In this document: positions 11,234 to 21,929 of the stretch, one piece after another
How positions within the stretch are numbered: the first letter of the stretch is position 1
Layout: every line of letters starts with the position of its first letter
Program-made: the position numbers and the translations under genes
Notes under the pieces: generated by a model
Told to the model about the DNA's origin: nothing
The model's input: only the letters and a program-made list of their open reading frames with translations
The model's database searches: none
Assembly: GCA_015501605.1 (NCBI GenBank)
Contig: JADNRZ010000008.1
Span: forward strand, 744,001-808,000
Length of the DNA stretch: 64,000 nt
Source of the DNA: Panaeolus papilionaceus
Lineage: Eukaryota > Basidiomycota > Agaricomycetes > Agaricales
Direction of reading: 5' to 3'

Positions 11234-11730
11234 CAGCGTGGTCTATTTCTATTTTGTCCAAGTGTTGTCGTGGCAGACTGAAAATAGACTCGGATCGTTC
11301 GTGCTAACTTGGTTACCGCGACGAACATCATAATTATCTATAGGCGACGTATTGACTTTATGGTGCGTTTATTTCTTGAAATCCCTCAATATTTATCGCG
11401 TTTTAATGGCTTGTTCGATGTTGTGTTTGGGTAGATGTTGAGGCTGCAGCGTTAAAGCAGCAGCTAGGCCCTGGGGTACCCAGCCACTGAAGGATTGGAC
11501 ATGAACAACTTGAATCATTCGTCCGGCGGTATTTCGAAGCCACAGAAGACTTGCATTGTCTGTTTTACGTTGTTCATCTGTCAGGAGACTTATCCCATCG
11601 GGCATGCCAGCATTACAACGGACCTTCGTCAAAACTTGCAAAGCCCGTGCACAAATTAGTGCAGGTAGAAAGACATGATTTGGGGAAGCATAAATTCGGG
11701 GGTGCACCCTGTGCAACCCACACCACCGAA
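11234..11730. other. Upstream region of the intact carboxypeptidase
   Basis: Roughly 500 bp between the transposon and the S10 start. No gene was recognised. The insertion leaves little room for the promoter, so control elements may lie partly in transposon sequence. Confidence 0.35.
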
Positions 11731-13854
11731 ATGATCTTTTCATTCGTAATCCTGTTTGGACTTCTGTCCTTTCCAGGCATTTTCGGAGGACAAATTCCAG
11801 TGGTCGATGGGATAATTGGAGGTGTTTCAAAGACCTCAAAGACCAAGGATACTTTTAAATCCGCGTCCTTCAAATCTGAAGCAGCTGCGGTAGGACAGCT
11901 ACGTATCAAGGAAAACACAGGGATATGTGGTAGGTCATGCCAAGAGCTGCTAACAGGTATGGAATAGGCTGATGAGGGTGTAGAGACCACCTCTGGGGTT
12001 TATCAAGCATCCGGATACGGAGATATTAGTGATTCAAAGAGCATCTGGTCAGAAATCCCCTTGATACAATACGCTCAATGACACTGAAAACGGCATTACT
12101 TTTGACAGGTTTTGGTTCTTTGCCGCCCGTAAGAACCCAGATACCGCACCGGTCGCCCTGTGGTTTAACGGAGGGGTAAGTGATATGAAGCACCCTACAT
12201 GCTTCCCTAAAACTCACCCCAATTATCAGCCTGGAAGCTCAAGTATGATAGGGTTGTTTCAGGAACATGGGCCATGCCGCATCAACAATGATACAACCAC
12301 CGTCTCCCTCAACCCATATTCTTGGAACAACGAAGTCAACATGCTCTATATCGACCAACCTGCTGGTGTTGGCTTCTCTCACGGAGATCTTGATATTGGA
12401 ACGTCTCAGGATGCTGCTGCGGATGTTTGGACGTTTTTGCAGATCTTTTTCCAGGACTCTCGATTTGCTAAGTATCAGCCTCGAAACCTCGCCTTGTGGA
12501 CGGAGTCGTGAGTCTGGTCCATACCTGTCATAAAACAAAGTTAAATTTTCCTTAGCTATGGAGGTCACTATGGTCCCGCTTTTGCCGCGTAGGTCTCTTT
12601 CCCCAAATCTCGATCAGGATGTACTTAACAGTCCGTCGTACCAGCTACTTTTTGAAACAGAATGCTGCCATTACTGCGAAGACGTTGACAGGAGTAACAT
12701 TGAATCTGAAGATCCTCGGCATTGGAAACGGGATCACGGTCAGATCTTTGAATTGCATACACCGTATGCTTTTAGTCTCAACAACCTGTGCAGGACCCTT
12801 TAGTGCAATACCCAGGTTATATGACCTACGCAGCTAGCAATCCTTACCACGCCCTGGTCTCGTCGAGCGTCATTTCGCAAGCCAATACCTACTGGTCTAC
12901 GAGTGGGGGTTGCAAGGCGCAGATAAACTCGTGCTATAACGGCGGGAGCAACGTTGTCTGTGCTGGCGCCCAATCCTATTGCAACGGGAATATCCTCAGC
13001 CCATTATCTGGTGTCTATGACGTAACTTCGACCTCCTTGACCTTCTCTCATCAGTCTCACGTACCCTGACTATCTAGGTCTATTATGTCCCCGCAAAAAA
13101 CCCTGACAGCTACCCTCCTGACCTTACCAAATACTTATCTTCCATTCGCGCAGCTGCTGGTGCTGAAGCAGTCTGGCAAGAAACCAACTTCGATATCTAC
13201 GCCAATTTCGCGGCCTTTGGTGTGTGCCAATGTCCCTGCACGATGTAGGTCGAAATTTCGTTACTAACCCTTGCTCAGGTGACTGGATGCGGAATGCACG
13301 ACCCGACCTTGAGACCGTGATCAAAGCTGGTGTAAGCACTGTCCGATCTTATGCGGGGTTCTTGAATGTATGAAGTTTATGCTTTTTTCCAGGTCCGAAC
13401 TGTTCTTTTCAATGGTGACGCAGTAAGTCTGTTTTCTCCATTGGTCTATGCGTGTTAAATATCGTCGATCAGGATTATATATGCAACTACATTGGATGGG
13501 AAGCTATGGTATAGATTTTTCTTTCTTATCTTTGTGTTTCATCCCTGAGCTATTACGAATAGGTTGACGCTCTCAACACCCAATTTACGACAATGTATAA
13601 GCAGCAAACATTCCAGCCTTACACCGTCGCCGGCCAGACAGCTGGTCAATACAAGAACGCAGGCAGTTTCTCCTACGTCCGGTTTTTCGGTGCAGGGCAC
13701 GAAGTACCTGCCTATAAGGTAGGACCAAGTCGCAGACATCCCATTGACATATTGCTAATTTCTTTTTGCTTAGTATGGTTCATTGGCATATGGTCAAGCT
13801 GCTGCCCAGATGTTCACTCAGATCATGAAGAATCAGTCACTTTCCTCGACCTAG
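11731..13854 (+). CDS. Secreted serine carboxypeptidase (peptidase family S10)
   Basis: Thirteen exons: 11731-11929, 11984-12047, 12109-12175, 12230-12507, 12556-12588, 12645-12738, 12794-13021, 13078-13219, 13279-13331, 13393-13422, 13473-13508, 13563-13718 and 13774-13854. They total 1461 nt, giving 486 residues. The start gives a hydrophobic signal peptide (MIFSFVILFGLLSFPG). Seen: the oxyanion-hole motif WFNGG/PGSSS, the nucleophile serine in ES-YGGHYGP (the codon is split by an intron), the catalytic Asp in GDA-DYICN, and the catalytic His in GAGHEVPAY. All three catalytic residues are present. Known of the family: it removes C-terminal residues from peptides at acidic pH, in vacuoles or outside the cell. 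Inferred: extracellular or vacuolar peptide breakdown. It is the working partner of the dead copy 2.6 kb upstream. Confidence 0.95.
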
Positions 13855-14665
13855 GCATCGATATTAGGTCTCCCAAGAAATGATATTACATACTTCATGA
13901 TCAAAGAAATTTTGTCTCCATTCGTGCTCAAAAATACGACGTTAGGATCGAGAACGACCGCTTAACTCGGCAAGACTTCATACTTGTTGCGAATTGAGCG
14001 TTGCCACGATCATCTACCCGGTCAATTGTGGATCGAAGAGGGCTTTGATAAAGCGAACAACTGAAGATTATCAGGGAGCCATAGCGCCTTCACACGCGGA
14101 GCAACAGATGTTCAGTCAATTGTGAAGAGATTTGTCTGGGTTATAGGCGCCGCAGTCTTTCTGTGTACCACCCCGCATCATCAATCTAACCATCTGGTGG
14201 GGTCGGAGGGGCAGCACCACGCCATACACGGGGATCCAGTATTGTCTGCTGACAACGATGAATGCTTCATATATCAACGAATGAAATAGACGACTCTGAA
14301 GGAGTCTGAAATGCTTCGCGGGAATACAGTCCACCTTCGGTGCCTGCTTAATCTCGTCATTTTAGTCGTTCATCGTGTATGGTGGTCATTACAAGTGTTA
14401 TTAATGTGATTGTACATGTACTACATTGATTATCTATCTAGTGATTATACAGGAACGAACTCGTTGCATAGGGATCCAGATCCAGAGATTGCTAACGATG
14501 AACTAACAAATGGGCAAGAAATAAGCATGCATAAAGCTGGAAAGAGTGTAACAATTCGTTAAGACAAAGACTGACAAACCTCAAATGGAGGTGGTGAGCC
14601 TCACATAAACAAAACAAATCCAAAAAAGAAAAAGAACGGAACAGAGGATGTGGACATTCCTGACA
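13855..14665. other. Intergenic spacer, nothing recognised
   Basis: This lies between the convergent ends of the S10 gene and the BTB gene. No domain-bearing frame was found. Confidence 0.4.
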
Positions 14666-15678
14666 TCAAAGCAGGGGTTTGTTGGTCACGTTGGAAGCCC
14701 TCATTTCAGACTTCTTCCCTTCGAAGAACACGAGTCGAACGATATCTTCAGCGACCCTTTGACTCTCCTCCCTGCTAAGACTTTTCCTGCACCCGCAGCA
14801 TCCAACCCTCTGCCTGTACAGGTCCCTGCACATCGCAATCTTTGTAAAGTTTCTGATACCGAGCGACATGGTCATTGTTAGCGTAAGCGGCTCAGAGCGT
14901 TGTGTCAAAGCAGCATAAGCTGGGAGGAGCAGCTCTGGGTCGAGGTGGAATTCATCCCAAATAGCAATTTTGCGAATGGGATCAATGGTAAGGGAGTGTA
15001 GTTTGATTTGTGCCTGTGCAAGGACGCGGGTCATTTGGAAGCTTGTGGCAAGGCGGAGAACTGCGACTAATTGGTCGACGGTAAGGGGATGCGAGAAAGG
15101 GTCTTCTTCCCTGAAACAAGAATTGAATGTGAGCTTGAGCTTCTTTCATGGTTTATGAATGAATGTAAATAAGCTTACGATGGCCATAGGAAGGAGAGCA
15201 AGCATGTAAAGTCTGGTTCTGAGATCTCGCGCAGGACGAGGGGTCGTCTATCGTTGAACCCTACGATAGGAATCGAGCCCGATTGAATTGGCGGGATGAC
15301 ATTCCGCAAAACAGGTGAGTGTTCATGTAAAACGGTGAGATCGAGCCGGAACAATGTGTTCTCAACCTGCAGAACGTGTCAGAGTGTACGAGGCCATAAT
15401 TAACAAAGCTTGTTCAATTAACATCGAGAGTTTGAGCTTGTCGAACATACCTGAATAACAATGTTTCCAGTAGGCATGTAATACTGCTTGTGTCTCTTCA
15501 TCATCAAAACATCATTTGCGATCTTTCTCCGCTTCTTACTACCGCGCGGGGAGGTATTGGTTCCATTAGCAGGTGGGGGTGGGTTGATTGCGCTGACGTC
15601 CTTTGCATTTTTTGACTCTTCGGCGAGCGTAATCTTGATCGTGGGAGGGGAAGGCGGGTCGATGTTTTCAACAGCCAT
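14666..15678 (-). CDS. BTB/POZ domain protein
   Basis: Three exons on the minus strand: 15678-15451, 15366-15179 and 15110-14666, giving 286 residues with consistent phases. A polar N-terminus with a basic run (GSKKRRKIA) comes first, then the BTB fold. Its recognisable pieces are YYMPTGNIVIQVENTLFRLD, VLRNVIPP, REISEPDFTCLLSFLWPS and LTVDQLVAVLRLATSFQM. This is the large basidiomycete group in which a BTB domain is followed by about 130 less conserved residues. Known of BTB domains: they mediate dimerisation and can recruit proteins to cullin-3 ubiquitin ligases. The partner here is unknown. The C-terminal part holds a CCGC motif of unknown meaning. Confidence 0.8.
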
Positions 15679-16872
15679 GTCGATGATGGTTGAATGAAGT
15701 CAAGGTTGGGTATCAGCCACCAAAGGGCGGAAGGCGGGTTTTCGTCCTGGGTCGCTCCGTGAGTCTGTGACGCTGCGGCACGAGTTTTGCCCTGCCTTTC
15801 CCTGCCTTGAGGATGTGATGTAGTGGTGATAATGGAGACAAAAGTTTGCGGGCTAATGAAAAACCTCCTGCACTTTCGATCGATAGGAAACAAAAGATCG
15901 TGATGATTCGTCAAGAAACAAAGGGCCAAGCGGAAAGCACTTATCACGGAGACGAACTGAAAAGGCCACGTTAGTTAAAATAAAAAGACAGACGCAGCCA
16001 ATGTGGCCATAAATGACGCTGCGAGGCAACAAAGGTCCCGATTAGTGTGTCCTCGGTAATTTAGCGTGCATCCGAGAAAAAAGGCAAGTCAAAGCCGCCC
16101 GTTGTCATGGCCAAACACCCCAAATAACAGCCGTTTTCACGCAGTGTGGGTACTGCAAAAGTTGACTCGGTTCAATTTCATATCTTTTTTTTTGACTGCG
16201 ATGCGATGGGCGTCGACATGCCATCTGCTAAATGATAAATCATTTGGTCTCAGACGTTGTGAGGGAGAATGTGATGTTGTCCGACTACTTGATGAGACCA
16301 GTCACTCTTACTGAGAGAGTCGCCTCCAAAGACCTGGTACCGTAGCAGATGAGTGGAAGTTTTGGGGGTTAAAATAAGAACAGAAAGTGAAACAGCCGTG
16401 GTTGTAAAATGTACAGAGACGGAAGGCGCAAATTGCTTGGAGACCAAATCCCTCCCTTCCCACGACAATTCAACATAGGGGCATAGATTTCCGTCTTTGT
16501 ACTTACAGGTCATGCAGAATAAGCATATCTCAAGTTAGTAGGGGGTCAGGTAAAGGGTTATCTGAAAGGGTGAGATGAGTCAGAAAACTTCCAAGTCGTG
16601 CTTATCAAGGACTTTCGACATAGAATTTCGAACCAGTGGAAAAACAGTGAACCTGCGTTCTTCTACTTCAACCTAAAGGTCGAGAAAGTGTCGACGTTGA
16701 AGGAATCGAATGAGAGAACCGTTCAATAGAGGATTATCGAAAGGAAATCTCAAGTGAGAAATGCCGTAGTCGGCGCAAATAGCTGCCATAGAGCGGGTTT
16801 ATGTAGAAAGAAATGATCATTAACGACTCGGATTACACCACCCCTATCAGGCCTGATGAAAATCATCCTTTG
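15679..16872. other. Intergenic region, no gene recognised
   Basis: About 1.2 kb between the BTB gene start and the stop of the CoA kinase gene. Only short frames are present, with no domain. Confidence 0.4.
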
Positions 16873-17707
16873 TTAGCTTGAAGAAGGTTTTTTCTGACGG
16901 TTTCGACTGGCAAACAGGCGTCGTCGTACGAGTGCCCACACAGCTGCAAGGAGTCCGAGAGGCGGTATTAGCCAGTTTAGTCGCCACGTCCAACCAGATT
17001 CACATTCTAGCTTTCGTATTAGTAATTCGATATTCTTCTCTAACTCTTGTTTTGTTCCCGAATTATCCACGACGATATCTGCATATGACACCTTCTCGGT
17101 AATCGGTATCTGTGCGTTTAGGCGCGACAGGGCTTCTTCACGAGTAGACGAGTCTCGCAACATTAGTCGTTGTAGTTGAAGCTCGTCAGAACTAACACAT
17201 CCACCAAAAATGAGCACGATGATAAGGGCTTGCATTGGAATTGACATACCAATAAACAACGGCCACTAGTCCAACCCACTTCCACAACCCACCCTCAATT
17301 AATAGCGGAACATCCACCACGCAATACTTATGGCCTCGTATCCAATAACCTAGCACTTCCCAAAGCATGGCTTTTCTGACGGCCGGGTGAACAATCCTGT
17401 TTAGTTGCTTCCTCTTCACTTCGTCAGGAAATATAATGCCGCCAAGTTTCTTCCTGTCCAATGTGCCATCGGGCAGTAGTATTTCCGAACCGAAAGTTTT
17501 TACAATTTTTGCGAGGGCAGGTGTCCCAGGTTCGACTACTTTGCGGGCAAGAATGTCGGCATCAACTATAGGCACATTGGACGCTTTGAGAAGGGCGGAC
17601 ACAGAGGATTTGCCAGTGGCTATACTGCCGGTAAGACCAACGACTACACACTTTTTTGTAAGTTTGATATTCCATGGTTATAAATAAATAATATGGTTAC
17701 CCAGCAT
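16873..17707 (-). CDS. CAB5: Dephospho-CoA kinase with C-terminal membrane segment
   Basis: Three coding exons on the minus strand: 17707-17701, 17643-17250 and 17191-16873, totalling 720 nt or 239 residues. The first coding exon is only 7 nt (ATG CTG G). It is needed to give MLVVGLTGSIATGKSSV, the family N-terminus with its P-loop (GSIATGKS). Further family motifs are VDADILARKVVEPG, VHPAVRKAM and VDVPLLIEGGLWKW, then the lid RLNAQIP. Known reaction: ATP-dependent phosphorylation of the 3'-hydroxyl of dephospho-CoA, the last step of CoA synthesis. Near the C-terminus WLIPPLGLLAAVWALV followed by RRRLFASRNR looks like a membrane anchor with a basic tail. This is an inference that would place the enzyme on an organelle membrane. 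The symbol follows the yeast orthologue. Confidence 0.9.
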
Positions 17708-18394
17708 TTATAGTCTGTTCTGGTTAAATGTGGATAGAATTTGGTTAGATGGTGGTGGTATGTCAAAGAGTCAGTGTCGGTTATTGACGCTTGCCCCTAA
17801 TGGAAAGCGTTAGCCGGCCGTCACCTGACCATTTTCTCACATGTTGAGACTCACCTCCTGCAAAAGACTCAAAGTTTCATGAAGGTTTGTTTCGACCACG
17901 ACCAATACACACATTCTCTGTCTCGACATTTGTTTTGGGTGCCAAAAGTACTAACAGCTACTGGACTCGTCATCATACATCTGCGCTGGATGCAAATCAA
18001 TACCACATGACCGCATGTCTCGAAAGAATTGTCTCATAATCATCTTTCATTATTCTTATCATGGCTTCGCTGGCGCAGGAATGTCATTCAGAATCAACAG
18101 GAAGCAAGAATGACCTCGCTTCTGGAAACCCGTATGCTCTGAATGTGGACTTTATTTAACACTCTAGTTCATTGGTACAGCTACGCCACCTTGTTAGCAT
18201 CGGGGACACATTCAGAACTGTAGGTAATCTAAGTATAGTATTATGCAGCCGTACGGACCGCCTACGCTCCCCACAGTTCTGCTTATGATCCAGATGTTCA
18301 ACCAGAACCGGTCCGTCGCATCGTTGCAGAGGTATAAAATGCTCCAAGTGATGGGTTAAGGAAACCTTGTCCGCGGAGAACTTCCTTCCCCAAC
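17708..18394. other. Divergent intergenic region between CoA kinase and GH28 genes
   Basis: Nearly 700 bp separate two oppositely oriented starts, so it should hold both promoters. A possible TATA-like word (GGTATAAAA) occurs near 18332, about 60 bp before the GH28 start. Confidence 0.4.
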
Positions 18395-20269
18395 ATGCGT
18401 CTCACAATCTCATCTATCGTTGTCGTGGCTGGTCTTTTATCGTCTGCTGTGGCAACGAGGCGGCCTCCTATTGCACGTGCCCCTGAATCTCCGGAAGGTC
18501 ATCATCACGGTAATCCCAAGAAAGCAGTTGATTGCACTGTGACTGCAAGCGGAGGAGATGACGCTCCTAGATTCTTGGAAGCTGTTAAAGCGTGTGCAAC
18601 GACTACGATCCCAAAAGGCACGACTTTGAACATCGCAACTCGGCTTGATATGACAAGACTTCGCGACAAACACATCGTATGTATCTACCGACATTACAGT
18701 ACATCAAACGACTCGACTCAACTGTGCTCATGGGCAGAATGTGCAAGGTACTATTCGATTCAACCCAGATATCCCTTACTGGACGGGGGTAGGTTTACTT
18801 CTTTGTTGGCTCGAGAATTGATTTATGTTTACCTTGTGGGTGTCTAGAACGCCTTCTTCATACCTTTCCAGACCCAAGTAACCTTCTGGTTGTTGGGAGG
18901 GCAGAACATTCTTCTCGACGGTGGAGGTACTTTGGATGGTGTTGGACAGGTGCGTAAACCCTCTTAAACCTATTTTATCTCAGTTTAATGAGGAATACAT
19001 TTTCAGCCGTGGTACGACGCATTGTAAGGTGTTTGTATTATTACATTGGCCCTTTCATTGACAAGTCCAATAGTGCGAAGAACTCCACTCTATTACGCCC
19101 CATCATCTTGACGGTCTTCCAAGCCAAAGACGTGACCATCAAAAACATCAATATGGTCAATGGTCCTGAGTGGCATAACCTGGTAATACGTCATCTCTGC
19201 TCTATGGTTTCATGCGCTCATACCACGAAACCCCAGGTTAACGAAGGTCAAAGAGTTGTATACGATAACATCAATATCAAGGCAGCATCTACGTCATCCA
19301 CGAGTGCCAAAAATACCGACGGATGGAATATTTACAGGAGCGACGACGTTGCTATTCTGAACTCGGTAATCGTGAATGGAGACGACTGCGTCGCTTTTAA
19401 ACCCAGTGCGTCAAAGCTTCGCTGGGAGTCTACTAAAAGCACTGACGATCATTAAGACGCTACAAACGTTCGAGTCGAGAACTTGGATTGTACAGGCTCA
19501 CAGTATGTCCTTCATTCTTACACTTTTCGGATTCGAATTGAAAGTGTCTCTAGTGGAATCTCAGTTGGATCGCTTGGGCAATACCCAGGGATGTTTGACA
19601 TCGTTGAGAACGTTTTTGTAAAGTGAGTAAAACGAGCCCTGGTGGTCGGGGTCACCAACTGAGGTCTTACACCACAGAAATATCAAAATGAGCAAAGCAC
19701 AGAACGGCGCTCGTATAAAGGCCTGGGCTGGACCTAATGTCGGAAGCGGCATCGTCAAGAACATCACTTTCCAAGGATTCGTCGAAAGTGCAGTTGACCT
19801 CCCTGTCGTGATTGACCAGGTGGGAGGAAATGATATGTCAGTCCTAACGTACCTCGCGGGCTGACCTCATATACCCAGTGCTACATGACGAGTGCTTCAA
19901 CCTGTGCACAATTCCCCTCGAACACTTTCATTCAAGATATCTGGTTCACAAAGTTCGATAGGCATACTTTCATGTCTCCATCTGTGGCAATCACTGACGA
20001 GTCTCGTCCCTATTTAGCATCACTGGCACTGGAACAAAGACCACTGTGGCACAATTGTCTTGCTCACCAGGACAGCGGTGCTCGAATATCAATGTCAATG
20101 ACTTCAAACTCTCGTGAGTCGACAGCCCTAGCCTAAGCTCTCTATGCTGTCGAGCTGACCGGTGATCACCAGGTTCCCCTCCGGAACTGCAAAGTATACC
20201 TGTCAAAACGTGCTGCTCAAAGGGAATGCTGCATCGCTGTTCCCAGCGTGCACAAATACCTCGCTTTAA
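18395..20269 (+). CDS. GH28 polygalacturonase (exo-type), secreted
   Basis: Twelve exons: 18395-18676, 18738-18788, 18848-18949, 19007-19023, 19074-19182, 19237-19405, 19457-19502, 19554-19622, 19678-19819, 19879-19952, 20018-20113 and 20173-20269. They total 1254 nt, giving 417 residues. The N-terminus is a signal peptide (MRLTISSIVVVAGLLSSAVA). All GH28 active-site blocks are present: NTDGWN, NGDDCVAF, the HGISVGSLGQ block (His codon split by an intron) and ARIKAW. Known of the family: inverting hydrolysis of alpha-1,4-galacturonan in pectin. The NTDGWN/HGISVGSLGQYPG form is the one usual in fungal exo-polygalacturonases, though substrate choice cannot be proven from sequence. One exon is just 17 nt. 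The exon 10 donor (GTTCGA) is weak. The product is inferred to act outside the cell on plant cell walls. Confidence 0.92.
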
Positions 20270-20389
20270 GTAAATAACATGCTTCAAGACTTGTTTTTAT
20301 TCTCTATAGCTATGTAATTTTTGCCATATAATCGTTTTTCGAAAACGAAAAGCGCATATATCCGCTTTCGCGCTGAAGCAGAGTCAACC

Positions 20390-21094
20390 TCAGTATCCCC
20401 ACGAGTTTTGGCTCGCTTGTGGGAGCACCCAGTTCTCCGAACGTTCGACAAGATCCACCAACATATCCAAACCAGACGGGGCCATAGGGAAGGGCGTCGG
20501 CAGTGACGGAATTGGTCCATTGTGCTGAAAGATGGATGGCAGCGGGTACTTGACGGGAGGGGGCGTGACGTCAGCGCATCGAGATAATATGCAAGGGTCG
20601 GCCAAAGCTATGAGCGTTCCAGGAGAGATTGGCCTGAAGGTCATCTCCGATTCTAGATTGGCGGGTTTGGTAGCGCCAGTAGAGGTCTGATGGTGTTGGG
20701 AATCTTGGAATATTGACTCCGGTCTACCTTCTTCTCGATCCTCTGGATGAAGTAATGCGTTTATTGCCTTCGCTGTTAAGCTAAACCGTATTGCGTTACC
20801 TTCCCCAAGCGACAACATATATCTCAGCGCACTTCTATTCTTAACAGCGTAGGATATAGGTATCGGCGCTGCTACAACTATATGTCTTTTTGGTGAGCAT
20901 GGAAGGCCGTTTCTTCTCACCGGCGAATTTGGTCTGCGGTTGTGGACCTGAGTGGTACTCATATGCGAGGGCGCAGATAAGGTGTTGTATGCGTCCTCGT
21001 CGCCATGGGATACAGTCGGGCTGCACTTTCCAACCTTTGCATACAAATCCATCTCTCCATGCTCCAGATTATGGTCCTTTGCTCCACTCATCAT
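20390..21094 (-). CDS. Hypothetical protein, unspliced 234-residue frame
   Basis: A single open frame from a Met at 21094 to a stop at 20390. It is hydrophilic, Pro/Ser-rich and has no signal peptide or membrane segment. The most structured part is RHIVVAAPIPISYAVKNRSA followed by LRYMLSLGEGNAIRFSLTAK. The C-terminal third is proline-rich (PPPVKYPLPSIFQHNGPIPS). I do not recognise the family. It could be the last exon of a longer gene whose upstream exons I could not find, or a chance frame. It ends about 120 bp from the GH28 stop, so the two are convergent. Confidence 0.4.
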   Translation of the reverse strand: MMSGAKDHNLEHGEMDLYAKVGKCSPTVSHGDEDAYNTLSAPSHMSTTQVHNRRPNSPVRRNGLPCSPKRHIVVAAPIPISYAVKNRSALRYMLSLGEGNAIRFSLTAKAINALLHPEDREEGRPESIFQDSQHHQTSTGATKPANLESEMTFRPISPGTLIALADPCILSRCADVTPPPVKYPLPSIFQHNGPIPSLPTPFPMAPSGLDMLVDLVERSENWVLPQASQNSWGY

Positions 21095-21929
21095 TCAGTA
21101 TCGTCGAAGGATGGCCCGGGCCTGGGGAGTCGATGGTAATAAACCAGGAATTTCTAAAAATAGAATCACAGCGCGTCGCGTTCCATCACGCGTTCTGTCA
21201 CAAATTTGAAGGTCACGACAATGGCCGTAACACGGACGGCTCAGTTTGGCTCTCGTCTTGATGTCCAGAGGGTCCAGTTGCTATTTCTCAACTACTACTT
21301 CGACCACATTCCCCTTGATTTACCACATCCGCACTTTCTTGCTGTTCTGTGAATATAAGTACATCTAGAAACCTTGTCCAAACACTTTAATTGAGTAGGT
21401 TCGTGTCATTCCCAAGTAATTCAAAACCCCGTTCGAAGTCTGACAGAAACCTCCCACTCACTGGCCTATTTCCAGTAATAACAGGGTTACTACGCTTAAA
21501 AATATGGGTCATAGGCCACTTTAATTCCCCTTCGTTTAACTACTTCATGGTCAGAAACGATAGCTGCAACAGCCTCGTATTATGTTCAAGCGCGGCCTTC
21601 TCGTGATTTGCCTCTGAGACTTGAGTTACGCCGACAATCGAACTGCTCTACCCGTGCTATGACTATCAGAAATGATACTGCAGATGGTCTCTCAATGCCC
21701 AAAGCACACGGGCGCACCACTGCCGTCTGAATAGGCACTTCTTCGACAACACCGTTACAAAAATAGGCTCTTATCTCTGCTTCTTCGCTCAAGTCTTCAT
21801 TTGAATGAACCAAAAGATAGCCAGGACCTTATCGTTCCATATTGGGGGAAAGGCTTATATATCTTTGGATTTTTTCGGGGTTACTATCGTCTGCTATCAT
21901 CCTGCTTTTGACCAGTTAGGAGTGCAGAT
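21095..21929. other. Intergenic region before the OPT gene
   Basis: About 830 bp without a recognised gene. A possible TATA-like word (GGCTTATATA) lies near 21852, some 75 bp before the OPT start. Confidence 0.4.
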
